A DNA stretch of 64,000 nucleotides from Novosphingobium sp. KCTC 2891 (GCF_025938155.1 NZ_JAPCZG010000009.1:59689-123688), one strand, 5' to 3'; numbered from the stretch's first letter, positions 43,315 through 51,884 are shown. Notes: generated by a model from the sequence alone, not told the origin. Program-made: numbers and translations.

Positions 43315-43908
43315 TTATTTTGAATTGTTCAAATACTCGGCAAGAAAATCCAATCGGTCATTTCCCCAGAAAATCTGGTCGTCGACGAACATCAGCGGCG
43401 CACCGTACACGCCGCGCTGGATCGCCTGGCTCCGGGCCTTGCGATATTCGTTCTGGCCGGCGGGCGATTCGACGAAAGCGATCAGCGCCGCGGGATCAAG
43501 CCCCGCTGCTATCGCGCATGCGGCCAGTTCGTTGCGGTCGCCGGGATCGATCCCCTGGCCCCAGATCCGGCGGTAGGCATCGGTCACAAATGCCTCGGCC
43601 TTACCGTGCTCGCGGGCGAACAGCACCGCGCAATTCCAGTCTGCGCAAGCGAAGCTGGCTGGAAAGGTGAGGGGCACTCCATAGCGCTCGGCCCAGCGCT
43701 CAAGGTCTGCCTTCATGACCTTGATCTTGGGCAATACCTCGCGATTGGACGGGCCATAGTTGCCGGCGGCAATTTTGGCTTCGGGAATGTCGATCGGCCA
43801 GTAATCGACCGTGCATCCCGCTGCCCGCGCGATCTCCGGCAGCTTGAGCTGCGCAAGGTAGCTGAACGGGCTGATGAAATCGAAGTAGAAGTCGATCGTG
43901 CGGGTCAT
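43315..43908 (-). CDS. 2-hydroxychromene-2-carboxylate isomerase (NahD-like)
   Basis: A 197-residue DsbA/GST-kappa-fold isomerase. The N-terminal FYFDFISPFSYLAQLKLPE places the glutathione-binding Ser near 13-16. PASFACADWNCAVLFA is near 84, and the cis-Pro loop is in GVYGAPLMFVDDQIFWGNDRLDFL near 165 (split). In naphthalene-type pathways it converts the chromene acid formed by ring cleavage to the hydroxybenzylidenepyruvate. It is coupled (ATGA) to the oxygenase alpha gene before it. A hydratase-aldolase candidate for the next step lies at 13635. Confidence 0.88.
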   Translation of the reverse strand: MTRTIDFYFDFISPFSYLAQLKLPEIARAAGCTVDYWPIDIPEAKIAAGNYGPSNREVLPKIKVMKADLERWAERYGVPLTFPASFACADWNCAVLFAREHGKAEAFVTDAYRRIWGQGIDPGDRNELAACAIAAGLDPAALIAFVESPAGQNEYRKARSQAIQRGVYGAPLMFVDDQIFWGNDRLDFLAEYLNNSK

Positions 43909-45167
43909 GTCGGCTCCACCTCAAAGCCGACCATTTCGCGATAATTGTCCCAGAAGCCGATGATCGCGCCCTCGGTGACGAGATGGTCGGCATCCTCGGC
44001 CCGGCCGCCACCCATCGCGATGTAGGACGTCGCGCTTGCCTCGCCGACGATGGCGTTCTGGACGATTTCCACCGCTTCGCCGTCTTCCATCGAAATGAGC
44101 CCGGCGGGGCCGATCAGGTTGGCTTGCTTGAGCCGGATGGCCTGCATTTCCGCATCGTCGTCCTGGTAGCCGAAATGGGTCCAGACGAGCTCGAATTCAT
44201 CCGGCCCGTAGGTCACCGTCTGGCGCACCGCGAGAGTGTTCTGGATCTGCTGGAGGACCAGGTTGGGGTAGACCGCGAGGATCACCAGCGTAACATTGTC
44301 CGCGAATTCCTGCCGACCTTTCAGCAGCGACATGTCCTGCAGCTTGAATTCGGTGTCGAAGGTGCGGGAATCGCCATAGGCCTGCTTGTCGGCGGCATCG
44401 TCGTTGCTGGCCGCGATCGAATAGAGCAGCGAGTGGCGTTTGTTGGCATCCATCAATGCCTTACCTGTCTGGGTCGAGCGATAGAGACCGAACGTGTTGT
44501 GAAACAGGTGCAGCAGGCTCGCGTGGTAGGGATCGCGGGTGTTCTCGGCGTAGAGCTTCCAGTTCCCGCGGATCCGCTGGCGCTGGTCGCCCAGCACGGT
44601 GATCGGCTTGCACATGATCCGCTCGATCTGCTCGACCACGATCGGGCCGAGGAAATCGCGGCAGGATTCGACAGTTTCGGAGAATGAGGCAAACACCAGA
44701 CCGCCAACGGATTCGGTGCGCAGCTGGCGAAGATTGTGCTGGGACATGTCGAAATCGCCCGGCATCCCGCCCTGTCCCTTGAGGCCGCGGCGGAAGGGTA
44801 CCCCGATCAGGTTCCCCTTCAGATCGTAGGCCCATTGGTGGTAGACGCATTCCAGGCTTGCGCGGTTGCCGCGCATTTCGCGGCAGACCAGGGCGCCGCG
44901 ATGGGCGCAGCGATTGACCACGACATGCAACGAGCCGTCGCTGTCGCGCGTGAGGATCACCGGTGTTTCGCCCACGAAGGTCGATTTGAAATCACCCGCC
45001 TGCGGAACTTCAGCCTCAAGTCCGACGAAGGACCAGCAGTTACCCTTGAAAATGTTCTCCTGTTCGCGATCGTAGTACTGGCGATCGGTGAAAACGCGGT
45101 ACGGAACCCGGCATCCTGCAGTGGACGGGGCTTGATCCAAGGCGTCTGTTTGCTGGGGAATGGACAT
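43905..45167 (-). CDS. Rieske oxygenase alpha subunit, salicylate/anthranilate hydroxylase type
   Basis: A 420-residue terminal oxygenase. Rieske ligands CAHRGA near 86 and CVYHQW near 107; catalytic iron ligands DPYHASLLH near 213-219. The VPFRRGLKGQGG segment near 120 and GLISMEDGEAVE near 360 resemble anthranilate dioxygenase and the three-component salicylate 1-hydroxylases of sphingomonads. It would convert salicylate-type acids to catechols. Its beta subunit and a Rieske ferredoxin lie directly upstream in the same operon. It is clearly paralogous to the alpha gene at 50078. Confidence 0.88.
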   Translation of the reverse strand: MSIPQQTDALDQAPSTAGCRVPYRVFTDRQYYDREQENIFKGNCWSFVGLEAEVPQAGDFKSTFVGETPVILTRDSDGSLHVVVNRCAHRGALVCREMRGNRASLECVYHQWAYDLKGNLIGVPFRRGLKGQGGMPGDFDMSQHNLRQLRTESVGGLVFASFSETVESCRDFLGPIVVEQIERIMCKPITVLGDQRQRIRGNWKLYAENTRDPYHASLLHLFHNTFGLYRSTQTGKALMDANKRHSLLYSIAASNDDAADKQAYGDSRTFDTEFKLQDMSLLKGRQEFADNVTLVILAVYPNLVLQQIQNTLAVRQTVTYGPDEFELVWTHFGYQDDDAEMQAIRLKQANLIGPAGLISMEDGEAVEIVQNAIVGEASATSYIAMGGGRAEDADHLVTEGAIIGFWDNYREMVGFEVEPT

Positions 45168-45191
45168 AATTGGGTGCTTTCAACTTTGCAG

Positions 45192-45683
45192 CTAGATCGG
45201 GCGGACCATCATCGTATCGATGAGGTGGGTGTCGAAGATCGCGGTCTTGGAAAGGAAGCGCGGGGCAGCCCCGGAAACGTCGATTTGATCGACATATTTT
45301 CCGGAATTGTAGATCGACGTCTGACCGTCGTTGCGCGTCATCAGGACCACATAGTTGGTCTGTGTGGTGACGATCTGCCCGCTGGTCGACTTCACGCGGG
45401 TCGGACCGAGAATATGCCGGTAGCTGTGCGCGGGAAAAATATTGGCGCGGCGCAAAGAGACGATGCGATCGACCAGCATGCCGCGGCTGTCGCAGAACAC
45501 CGCAGCCAGGTTCAGTGAACGATTGTGGTTCTCCGCTGAGATCACACTGTACTGGCACTTTTCTTCAAACAGGTCAGGCCATTCTTCCAACCGGTCGTCA
45601 TCGATCAGTTCCGCATGAAGCGCATTAAGTTGCGCAGCGGCATGCTGAAACTGCATCTGCTCAAGGGTGGGAAGGCCCATCAT
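45192..45683 (-). CDS. Rieske oxygenase beta subunit (salicylate/anthranilate type)
   Basis: A 163-residue SnoaL-fold small subunit: LHAELIDDDRLEEWPDLF near 20, CQYSVISAENH near 43, AAVFCDSRGMLVDRIVSLR near 60, RNDGQTSIYNSGKYVDQ near 118. ATG 45683 overlaps the ferredoxin stop (ATGA), which decides the start, since the longer frame would run through the ferredoxin gene. It pairs with the alpha subunit 24 bp downstream. The beta subunit at 51355 is its paralogue. Confidence 0.9.
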   Translation of the reverse strand: MMGLPTLEQMQFQHAAAQLNALHAELIDDDRLEEWPDLFEEKCQYSVISAENHNRSLNLAAVFCDSRGMLVDRIVSLRRANIFPAHSYRHILGPTRVKSTSGQIVTTQTNYVVLMTRNDGQTSIYNSGKYVDQIDVSGAAPRFLSKTAIFDTHLIDTMMVRPI

Positions 45684-46006
45684 GCTGCTCCTTCGGGCTT
45701 CGTGATGCAGACCCAGCCATCCTCGATTTCGACCGGATAGGACGCGATCGCCACCTGGCAGGGAAAGGCCTTGGCTGCGCCGGTCTTGATGTCGAACGAG
45801 CCGCCATGGAACGGACACTCGATGATGTCGCCATCCTGATATCCGTCGGTCAGCATGGCATTGCCGTGGGTGCAAAGATTGTCGGTAACGAAAATCTCGC
45901 CATCGACATTGTAGACGGCAAGGGCGGGCATTCCCTCTGCGAATGCCGCAACCGGCTCGCCGTCCTTCACGCTGGCAGCTTCACAGAGTCGCAATTTGTT
46001 TGACAT
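45680..46006 (-). CDS. Rieske [2Fe-2S] ferredoxin
   Basis: A 108-residue electron carrier with the two Rieske motifs CTHGNAML near 44 and CPFHGGSF near 64. It passes electrons from an NADH reductase to oxygenase alpha subunits. It is the only Rieske ferredoxin in the window, although four oxygenase alpha genes are present, so it is probably shared. It lies 45 bp after the bphC-like gene and is coupled to the beta subunit. The matching reductase may be the truncated gene at the window's right end. Confidence 0.93.
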   Translation of the reverse strand: MSNKLRLCEAASVKDGEPVAAFAEGMPALAVYNVDGEIFVTDNLCTHGNAMLTDGYQDGDIIECPFHGGSFDIKTGAAKAFPCQVAIASYPVEIEDGWVCITKPEGAA

Positions 46007-46051
46007 GGTTGACCTGTTGTCCTGTCAAGAATCGAGCAAAATGGGCGATTG

Positions 46052-46951
46052 TCAGAGCAGCGGAATGTCCATCCCGTAGCCAGCCGCCTCGTTGCCATGG
46101 CCGAAGATGTCGCGGGTGTAGTATTCCTGCTGGCCGGTCGAGTGGCGGGCGCCCCAGCCGAACTCCCACAACCAACCCGACGGATTGGCGCAATAGAAGG
46201 TCAGGGCCTGATCGTTGGCGTGCTTGCCAAGCTGCAGCGCTACATCGATCTTCTTCCCGCGCACAATGTCGTGAGCCATGCCGAGATCGTCGAGATCGGT
46301 GTATTCGAACATCAGGTGGTTGATGCGCTTTTCCATCGGTCCGAGGCCGAAGGCGACCGAGTGCTGGCGCTCGTTGCAATGCATGAAATAGGGCTGGGCG
46401 ACCATGCCGTTGGGCAGGTGGAGATGGTATTCAACCGACCCGCGCAGGCCGAGCAGTTCATAGAACCGGGCCGCCGCCTCGACATCGTCCTGGCGCAGGA
46501 TGCAGTGCCCGATCCCTTGCGAGCCGGTCAGGAACTTGCCGAACATCGGACGGCCAGGATGAAACGGCTTGTGCGTATCGACCTGGGGGCCGAAGAAGAT
46601 CTCGGTCGGGTTGCCGCCCGGATCGGCCAGCTTGAGCAGCCCGAGAACCCGGCGTTCGCGCGCCTCGGCTTCGGTGCCCACGGTGAAGGGGATTCCCGCC
46701 GCGCTCAGCTTTTCCTGCATCGCGGCGAATTCCTGCGGCCCGGCCACGCGCCAGCCCATGTAAGCCAGGTCATCGCTGCCATCAGCGTGCAGAACGATGC
46801 GGTGATGCCAAAGGTCCATTCGCAGATAGAGCCGATCCCCTTCGCCTTCATCGACGACTTCCATGCCGACGACTTCGGCGGCGTAAGCGCGCCAGGCAGC
46901 GAGATCGGAAACGGAAAGACCAAGATAGCCGAGTTCGGTGACGACCGACAT
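46052..46951 (-). CDS. Extradiol dioxygenase, 2,3-dihydroxybiphenyl 1,2-dioxygenase (BphC) type
   Basis: A 299-residue two-domain vicinal-oxygen-chelate enzyme. Iron ligands are His in GIGHCILRQ near 148, His in INHLMFEY near 210 and Glu in WLWEFGWG near 260; RQHSVAFG near 195 is the conserved second-shell region. BphC-type enzymes cleave dihydroxylated bicyclic aromatics such as 2,3-dihydroxybiphenyl or 1,2-dihydroxynaphthalene. With the downstream NahD-like isomerase, a naphthalene-like substrate is favoured. First gene of the minus operon, divergent from 47182. Confidence 0.92.
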   Translation of the reverse strand: MSVVTELGYLGLSVSDLAAWRAYAAEVVGMEVVDEGEGDRLYLRMDLWHHRIVLHADGSDDLAYMGWRVAGPQEFAAMQEKLSAAGIPFTVGTEAEARERRVLGLLKLADPGGNPTEIFFGPQVDTHKPFHPGRPMFGKFLTGSQGIGHCILRQDDVEAAARFYELLGLRGSVEYHLHLPNGMVAQPYFMHCNERQHSVAFGLGPMEKRINHLMFEYTDLDDLGMAHDIVRGKKIDVALQLGKHANDQALTFYCANPSGWLWEFGWGARHSTGQQEYYTRDIFGHGNEAAGYGMDIPLL

Positions 46952-47075
46952 AGTTCAAACTCTCCCAATTCACCCCAAAACGGGGTCATTTTGCGATTTG
47001 CTGGCCGCCTTGCTTCGATTCAAGCCGCCGGTTTCAGCCATTTCTGACTCATTACCTACCAGAACGTTTTTCATT

Positions 47076-47091
47076 GTGCAATACGTTGCAC
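47076..47091. promoter_or_regulatory. Perfect palindromic operator in the divergent catabolic promoter
   Basis: GTGCAA (47076-47081) and TTGCAC (47086-47091) surround TACG. It lies about midway between the bphC-like start (46951) and the oxygenase alpha start (47182), so it can serve both directions. It has the size and symmetry of IclR-family sites and shares sequence with sites at 7701 and 25925. Confidence 0.65.
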
Positions 47092-47181
47092 GAAATGATG
47101 GGATGAGGTAGTCCCCGTGTGCAATCTGCGGTTGATTCGCGGAGGTATTGGGTGCCCGACGCACAGAACGGGAGAGGATCG

Positions 47182-48597
47182 ATGGAACTCAATGAGAAAA
47201 TCGGCGGCAGGATTGCCGACTTGCAGGGCTTGAAAGGGCGCATGCGCGCTTGGCTCAAGAAGGATCACGAGCGCGGGATCTTCCAGTTAGATCGTGCTGC
47301 CTTTACCGAAGGCGCGCTGTTCGATCTCGAGATGAAATACATCTTCGAGCGCAACTGGGTCTATCTGGCGCATGAGAGCCAGATCGCTAAACCTAACGAT
47401 TTCATCACGACCAAGATCGGGCGCGTTCCTATCCTGGTCACCCGTGACAAGACGGGAGAGGTCCGAGCCTTCGTCAATGCGTGTTCGCACCGTGGCGCGC
47501 GCATTTGCCGCGAGCGGGCGGGCAACAAGCGCAACCACATGTGTCCGTTCCATGGCTGGACATTCTCGTCTGGGGGCGACCTGCTGGACGTCACCGATGA
47601 GAGCATCGGGGGCTATCCGGAGGCATTCAATCGCGCTGATTTCGGGCTTCAACCGGTCGCCCGGGTGGAAAGCTACCGCGGCTTCATTTTTGCCAGCCTC
47701 TCCGCCGATGTCGTCCCGCTGGTCGATCACCTCGCCGGCGCGCGGGATTTCATCGATATCCTGGTGGACCAGTCGAAGTCCGGCGCAATGGAAGTTTTGC
47801 CCGGAACCAACCGCTACCGCTATCACGGCAACTGGAAGATGCAGGTCGAGAACGGGCTCGACGGCTATCACGTCATGACCACGCACGCCAACTACTTCAT
47901 GACGGTTCAGCGCCGCGTCGAAGGCATTTCGAAGAACGAAACCAAGGCGATTAGCTTCAATGGCTTCACCGCGCGCGATGGCGGCTCGTTCTCGTTCCAC
48001 AACGGCCATACGGTGCTGTGGGCAGACTATGCCAATTTCGCCGATCGGCCCAATTTCGAGATCGTCGACTGGCTGGAAGAAACCCACGGTGCCGAAAAGG
48101 CCAAGTGGATGAACAAGCGCATCCGCAACCTGCAGCTGTTTCCCAACGTCTTCCTGATGGACCAGACCAGCACTCAGATCCGCATCATCCAGCCGCTGGC
48201 GGTGGATGAGACCGAAGTCAGCACGGTGTGCATCGCCCCGGTCGGCGAAAGCGCCGAGGCGCGTGCCCTGCGGCTGCGTCAGTATGAGGATTTCTTCAAT
48301 TCGACCGGCATGGCGACCCCGGACGACCTGACCGAATTCAACAACTGCCAGACCGGCTATGGCGCCGGCGAAGGCCGCTACAACGAGATGTCGCGCGGTT
48401 CGACGCGCTGGGACACCGGCCCGGGCAAGTTCGGCGAGCCGCTCGATTTCAATGTGGTGCTGAGCAGCCCGGCGGTTGCCGACGAAGGCCTCTATGTGGC
48501 GATCCATGACGAGTGGCTCACGCTCATGGAAAAGGCCATCGACAGCGAGTGCAGCGAGCTTGCCGCCTTCCTTGAGCGTTCGCTGGAGAAGGCATGA
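47182..48597 (+). CDS. Benzoate/toluate 1,2-dioxygenase-type alpha subunit (BenA/XylX-like)
   Basis: A 471-residue oxygenase subunit. Rieske ligands CSHRGA near 100 and CPFHGW near 120; iron ligands ENGLDGYHVMTTH near 225-234. The MQVENGLDGYH block and the long C-terminal region with YGAGEGRYNEMSRGSTRW near 395 are typical of the benzoate dioxygenase clade. It would form a cis-1,2-dihydroxy cyclohexadiene carboxylate. ATG 47182 follows GGGAGAGGA. Its beta subunit overlaps by 4 bp. There is no BenC-type reductase beside it; a PdxA-like dehydrogenase takes the usual BenD place. Confidence 0.9.
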   Translation: MELNEKIGGRIADLQGLKGRMRAWLKKDHERGIFQLDRAAFTEGALFDLEMKYIFERNWVYLAHESQIAKPNDFITTKIGRVPILVTRDKTGEVRAFVNACSHRGARICRERAGNKRNHMCPFHGWTFSSGGDLLDVTDESIGGYPEAFNRADFGLQPVARVESYRGFIFASLSADVVPLVDHLAGARDFIDILVDQSKSGAMEVLPGTNRYRYHGNWKMQVENGLDGYHVMTTHANYFMTVQRRVEGISKNETKAISFNGFTARDGGSFSFHNGHTVLWADYANFADRPNFEIVDWLEETHGAEKAKWMNKRIRNLQLFPNVFLMDQTSTQIRIIQPLAVDETEVSTVCIAPVGESAEARALRLRQYEDFFNSTGMATPDDLTEFNNCQTGYGAGEGRYNEMSRGSTRWDTGPGKFGEPLDFNVVLSSPAVADEGLYVAIHDEWLTLMEKAIDSECSELAAFLERSLEKA

Positions 48598-49091
48598 TGA
48601 CCGCATTCCATTCGCGCTGGCTGGCGGTTTCCCGCTTCATCGGTCAGGAAGCCATGGCGCTTGACGACAAGGACTGGGATGCCTGGCTGGCGCTCTATCA
48701 CGAAGAGGCGGAATACTGGGTTCCAGCCTGGGACGATCACGAACGGCCGACTGCGGATCCGCAGAACGAAGTCTCGCTGATCTATTATCCCAACCGGGGC
48801 GGGCTTGAGGATCGGGTGTTCCGGATCAGGACCCGGCGCTCGGCGGCGAGCACGCCGCAGCCACGCACGGTTCACCAGTTCTCCCTGCTGTCTGCTGAGG
48901 AGAGCGATGGCCAGGTGCATGCGCGGACGTCTTGGACCACGGTTTCGGTGCTGGAAGGCAAAGTCGCCACTCTCAGCGGGTGGGCCTTCTATGATCTCGA
49001 ACCTCGGGATGATTCGTTCGTGATCCGCCGCAAGAAGACGATTGTCGTCACCGATCTGTTCCAAGAAGTAGCCGATGTCTACAGCCTCTGA
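48594..49091 (+). CDS. Benzoate/toluate dioxygenase-type beta subunit (BenB/XylY-like)
   Basis: A 165-residue small subunit: FIGQEAMALDDKDWDAWLALYH near 18 (quoted in part), EYWVPAWDD near 42, EVSLIYYPNRGGLEDRVFRI near 61, and a C-terminal KTIVVTDLFQEVADVYSL. ATG 48594 overlaps the alpha stop, and its own end overlaps the PdxA-like start by 17 bp, indicating a tightly packed operon. Confidence 0.9.
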   Translation: MMTAFHSRWLAVSRFIGQEAMALDDKDWDAWLALYHEEAEYWVPAWDDHERPTADPQNEVSLIYYPNRGGLEDRVFRIRTRRSAASTPQPRTVHQFSLLSAEESDGQVHARTSWTTVSVLEGKVATLSGWAFYDLEPRDDSFVIRRKKTIVVTDLFQEVADVYSL

Positions 49092-50067
49092 GCGGGTGCG
49101 CCCCGTCGTGGGGACGATGATCGGTGATCCCGCCGGGATCGGACCCGAAGTGGCTGTCAGGGCGCTGGCCGACGGTGCCGTACACACGGATTCGATCCCC
49201 GTGCTGGTCGGGTCTGCTGCGGCGGTAGAGCGGGCGCTCGATTTCACTGGCACCAAGGCACGGCTGCGGGTGATGCGCGGCTTCGAAAAACCCAGCGACG
49301 ATCCCGCGATCATCGACGTCATCGATACCGGCGCGCTGCCCGATGGCGTTCTGCCCCTGGGCGAGGACACCGAGGCCGCCGGGCACGCCACCGCGCAATG
49401 GCTGGATGAGCTCGACGCGTTGGCCCGCGACGGTTCTTTCGCCGCCACGATCATGGGGCCGATCAGCACTGGTTCGCTTAAACTGGCCAAGAAGCTCGAC
49501 AGGGTCATCAGCCCGACCCCGGGCGAAAGCTATCTGGTGCTGCTGACCGGGCCGCTCAGGGTTGCGCATCTCACCGACCACATGTCGCTGCGGCAAGTGA
49601 TCGACGTTATTTCAGCCGATCTCGTCGCCACGGCGGTGGGGCAACTGCACGAGGCCATGCAATCGTGGGGCATCGCCCAACCGCGGATCGCGGTTGCCGG
49701 TCTCAACCCACATGCCATCGGCGACGAGGATCGCCTTGAAATTGCGCCTGGGATTGAAGCGGCGCGGGCAAGGGGCATCGATGTCGAAGGGCCTATCGCG
49801 CCTGACTCGGTCTTCCGCCACTGCATCGAGGGTCGCTACGACATGGTCCTGGCGATGTTCCACGATCAGGGCCACATCGCGGTCAAGACCTGGGGCTTTT
49901 CGGGCAACAGCGTGATCATCATGGGGCCGCCGTACCTGCACATGTCGGTGGCCCATGGCACCGCCTACGACATCGTCGGTACCGGCAAGGCCGATGCCGC
50001 GATGATGCTGAGCGCGATGCGCACTTGCGGACGACTCGCTTCGGGCCGCGGTTTCGAACAAGCTTAA
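49075..50067 (+). CDS. PdxA-family dehydrogenase, probably cis-diol dehydrogenase (TphB-like)
   Basis: A 330-residue member of the 4-hydroxythreonine-4-phosphate dehydrogenase family. Seen are IGDPAGIGPEVAVRAL near 17, ATIMGPISTGSLKL near 124, TDHMSLRQV near 167, GLNPHAIGDEDR near 208, and AMFHDQGHIAVKTWGF near 260 with SVAHGTAYDIVG near 289. The PdxA-type TphB/TerD enzymes of terephthalate degradation oxidatively decarboxylate a cis-diol carboxylate to a catechol. Placement directly after a benzoate-type dioxygenase makes that role more likely than vitamin B6 synthesis. Inferred, not proven. Confidence 0.85.
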   Translation: MSTASERVRPVVGTMIGDPAGIGPEVAVRALADGAVHTDSIPVLVGSAAAVERALDFTGTKARLRVMRGFEKPSDDPAIIDVIDTGALPDGVLPLGEDTEAAGHATAQWLDELDALARDGSFAATIMGPISTGSLKLAKKLDRVISPTPGESYLVLLTGPLRVAHLTDHMSLRQVIDVISADLVATAVGQLHEAMQSWGIAQPRIAVAGLNPHAIGDEDRLEIAPGIEAARARGIDVEGPIAPDSVFRHCIEGRYDMVLAMFHDQGHIAVKTWGFSGNSVIIMGPPYLHMSVAHGTAYDIVGTGKADAAMMLSAMRTCGRLASGRGFEQA

Positions 50068-50077
50068 GGAGAAGACC

Positions 50078-51358
50078 ATGAACGCCGAAACCATGCCCGT
50101 CGCCGCGGGGTCGGAGCCGACTGCGGTCGATTACGCAGTCTATCACAGCCAAGCGATCTTCACTGCCGAACAGGAAAACATCTTTCGCGGACAGACCTGG
50201 TGCTACCTCGGCCTCGAAGCCGAGCTGGCCAACAGCGGCGATTTCCGTTCGACCCATGTCGGCAATACTCCGGTGGTGGTGACGCGGGCAACCGATGGCA
50301 CCATTCATGCCTGGGTAAATCGCTGCGCCCACAAGGGCGCAACCGTGTGCCGCTCGCTGCGTGGCAACCAGGCCGACGGGGCGTTCGTCTGCGTCTATCA
50401 CCAGTGGGCCTACGACGCGACCGGTGTGCTTGTCGGCGTGCCGTTCCGGCGGGGGCTGAAAGGCGTGGGCGGCTATTCGAAGGAATTCAATATGGCCGAG
50501 CATTCGCTGGAGCGGTTGCGGGTCGAGACATTCGGCGGCCTCGTGTTCGGCACCTTCAACTCGACCATCGCCCCGCTCGACGACTTTCTGGGTCCAGTGA
50601 TGCGCAAATACATTCAGCGCGTCTTCCAGCGCCCGGTCAAGGTTCTGGGCTATGCGCGGCAGTTCATGGCCGGCAACTGGAAGCTCTATTCGGAAAACAG
50701 TCGTGACAGCTACCACGGCGGTCTGTTGCACCTGTTCTATCCGACTTTCGGCATCTACCGCCAGAGCCAGGAAAGCGCGGGTCTGGTTTCGGACGAGGGC
50801 TACCACACCGTCTTTACCGTGTCTAAGCCCAAGGGCGATGTCGACTACGGCTCGTTCGGTGACGAGGCCAACCGCGAGATGCAGGGTGAGGCCAAGTTGC
50901 AGGACGAGCGCCTGCTGGCATTCCGCCCGGAGATCGCTGATGATGTCGGACTGCACATCCAGTCGATCTTCCCGTCTGTCGTTGTCCAGCAGATCCAGAA
51001 CACCCTCGCCACCAGGCAGATCGTGCCCCACGGGACCGACAAGACCGAGCTGGTCTGGACCTATTTCGGCTATGCCGACGATGACGATGAAACGACTCGC
51101 CACCGCCTTCGCAACCTCAACCTGGTTGGACCGTCTGGGTTGATTTCGATGGAAGACGGCGAAGCGGTCGAACTGTGCCAGCAGGGCACGATCGGTGCCG
51201 AAGGCAAGCGCAGCTTCGTCGAGATGGGCGGGGACGATGTCCGACCGTCATACGCCCCGATGGGTATGGATGAAAATTCCGTGCGCGGGTTCTGGAAGGG
51301 CTATCTCGGGCTGATGGGCAATGCCTTGGCCGATCTCGCAGCGGAGGGCCGGGCATGA
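50078..51358 (+). CDS. Rieske oxygenase alpha subunit, salicylate/anthranilate type (second copy)
   Basis: A 426-residue oxygenase with Rieske ligands CAHKGA near 83 and CVYHQW near 105, and iron ligands DSYHGGLLH near 210-218. It shares VPFRRGLKG, the QQIQNTLA block and GLISMEDGEAVE with the alpha subunit at 43905, so the two are paralogues. Sequence drift elsewhere suggests different substrates, for example salicylate versus a substituted salicylate. It lies 10 bp after the PdxA-like gene, with its beta subunit overlapping by ATGA. Electrons would again need the shared ferredoxin. Confidence 0.88.
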   Translation: MNAETMPVAAGSEPTAVDYAVYHSQAIFTAEQENIFRGQTWCYLGLEAELANSGDFRSTHVGNTPVVVTRATDGTIHAWVNRCAHKGATVCRSLRGNQADGAFVCVYHQWAYDATGVLVGVPFRRGLKGVGGYSKEFNMAEHSLERLRVETFGGLVFGTFNSTIAPLDDFLGPVMRKYIQRVFQRPVKVLGYARQFMAGNWKLYSENSRDSYHGGLLHLFYPTFGIYRQSQESAGLVSDEGYHTVFTVSKPKGDVDYGSFGDEANREMQGEAKLQDERLLAFRPEIADDVGLHIQSIFPSVVVQQIQNTLATRQIVPHGTDKTELVWTYFGYADDDDETTRHRLRNLNLVGPSGLISMEDGEAVELCQQGTIGAEGKRSFVEMGGDDVRPSYAPMGMDENSVRGFWKGYLGLMGNALADLAAEGRA

Positions 51359-51843
51359 GCGTTGCAGCCGAAGTAGCGCAAGTCGCGCAAAGTGCGATCG
51401 ACGATTTCAACGCGGCTTACGGGCTTTGCCTTGATGATGACCGGCTCGAGCAATGGCCCACGCTGTTCGTTGACGATTGCCTGTACCAGGTGATCGCGCG
51501 CGAGAATGTCGATAACGGCTTGCCCGCAGCTGTGATGTATTGCGACAGCAAAGGGATGCTGGCGGATCGGGTTGTCGCGCTGCGCAAGGCAAACGTCTTC
51601 CCCGAACATTTCAACCGGCACCTGATCGGGCGTGCGGTGATCACCGGCGTGGAAGGCGACCAGGTTTCTGCTGAAGCCAGCTATGTCGTCTTCCAGACCC
51701 GTAACGATGGTGAAACGCGCATCTACAATGCCGGCAAATATGTCGATCGGTTTGATCTTAGCGGTGGAACCGTTCGACTGAAAAGCCGGACCTGCATCTA
51801 TGACACGCTGCGCATCGCCACGCTGTTGGCGACCCCGATCTGA
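51355..51843 (+). CDS. Rieske oxygenase beta subunit (second salicylate type)
   Basis: A 162-residue small subunit paralogous to that at 45192: LDDDRLEQWPTLFVDDCLYQV near 24 (split), MYCDSKGMLADRVVALRKANVFPEH near 60 (split), RNDGETRIYNAGKYVDRF near 119. Coupled to alpha by a 4-bp overlap. A 41-bp gap follows before the GST gene, with AGAAGGAGA ahead of that start. Confidence 0.9.
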   Translation: MSVAAEVAQVAQSAIDDFNAAYGLCLDDDRLEQWPTLFVDDCLYQVIARENVDNGLPAAVMYCDSKGMLADRVVALRKANVFPEHFNRHLIGRAVITGVEGDQVSAEASYVVFQTRNDGETRIYNAGKYVDRFDLSGGTVRLKSRTCIYDTLRIATLLATPI

Positions 51844-51884
51844 GCCAATCCCCAATTTCCTGTTTTCCCAGAAGGAGACTATCC

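Noticed and set aside
47287..48606. Long minus-strand open frame (about 440 codons) opposite the benzoate-type oxygenase
   Set aside because: The plus frame has all Rieske and iron motifs; the antisense frame shows no domain and arises from GC-rich codon bias.
49075..50067. Vitamin B6 biosynthesis gene pdxA
   Set aside because: Located tightly inside a dioxygenase operon; the TphB-type catabolic role of the family fits better, though assays would be needed.
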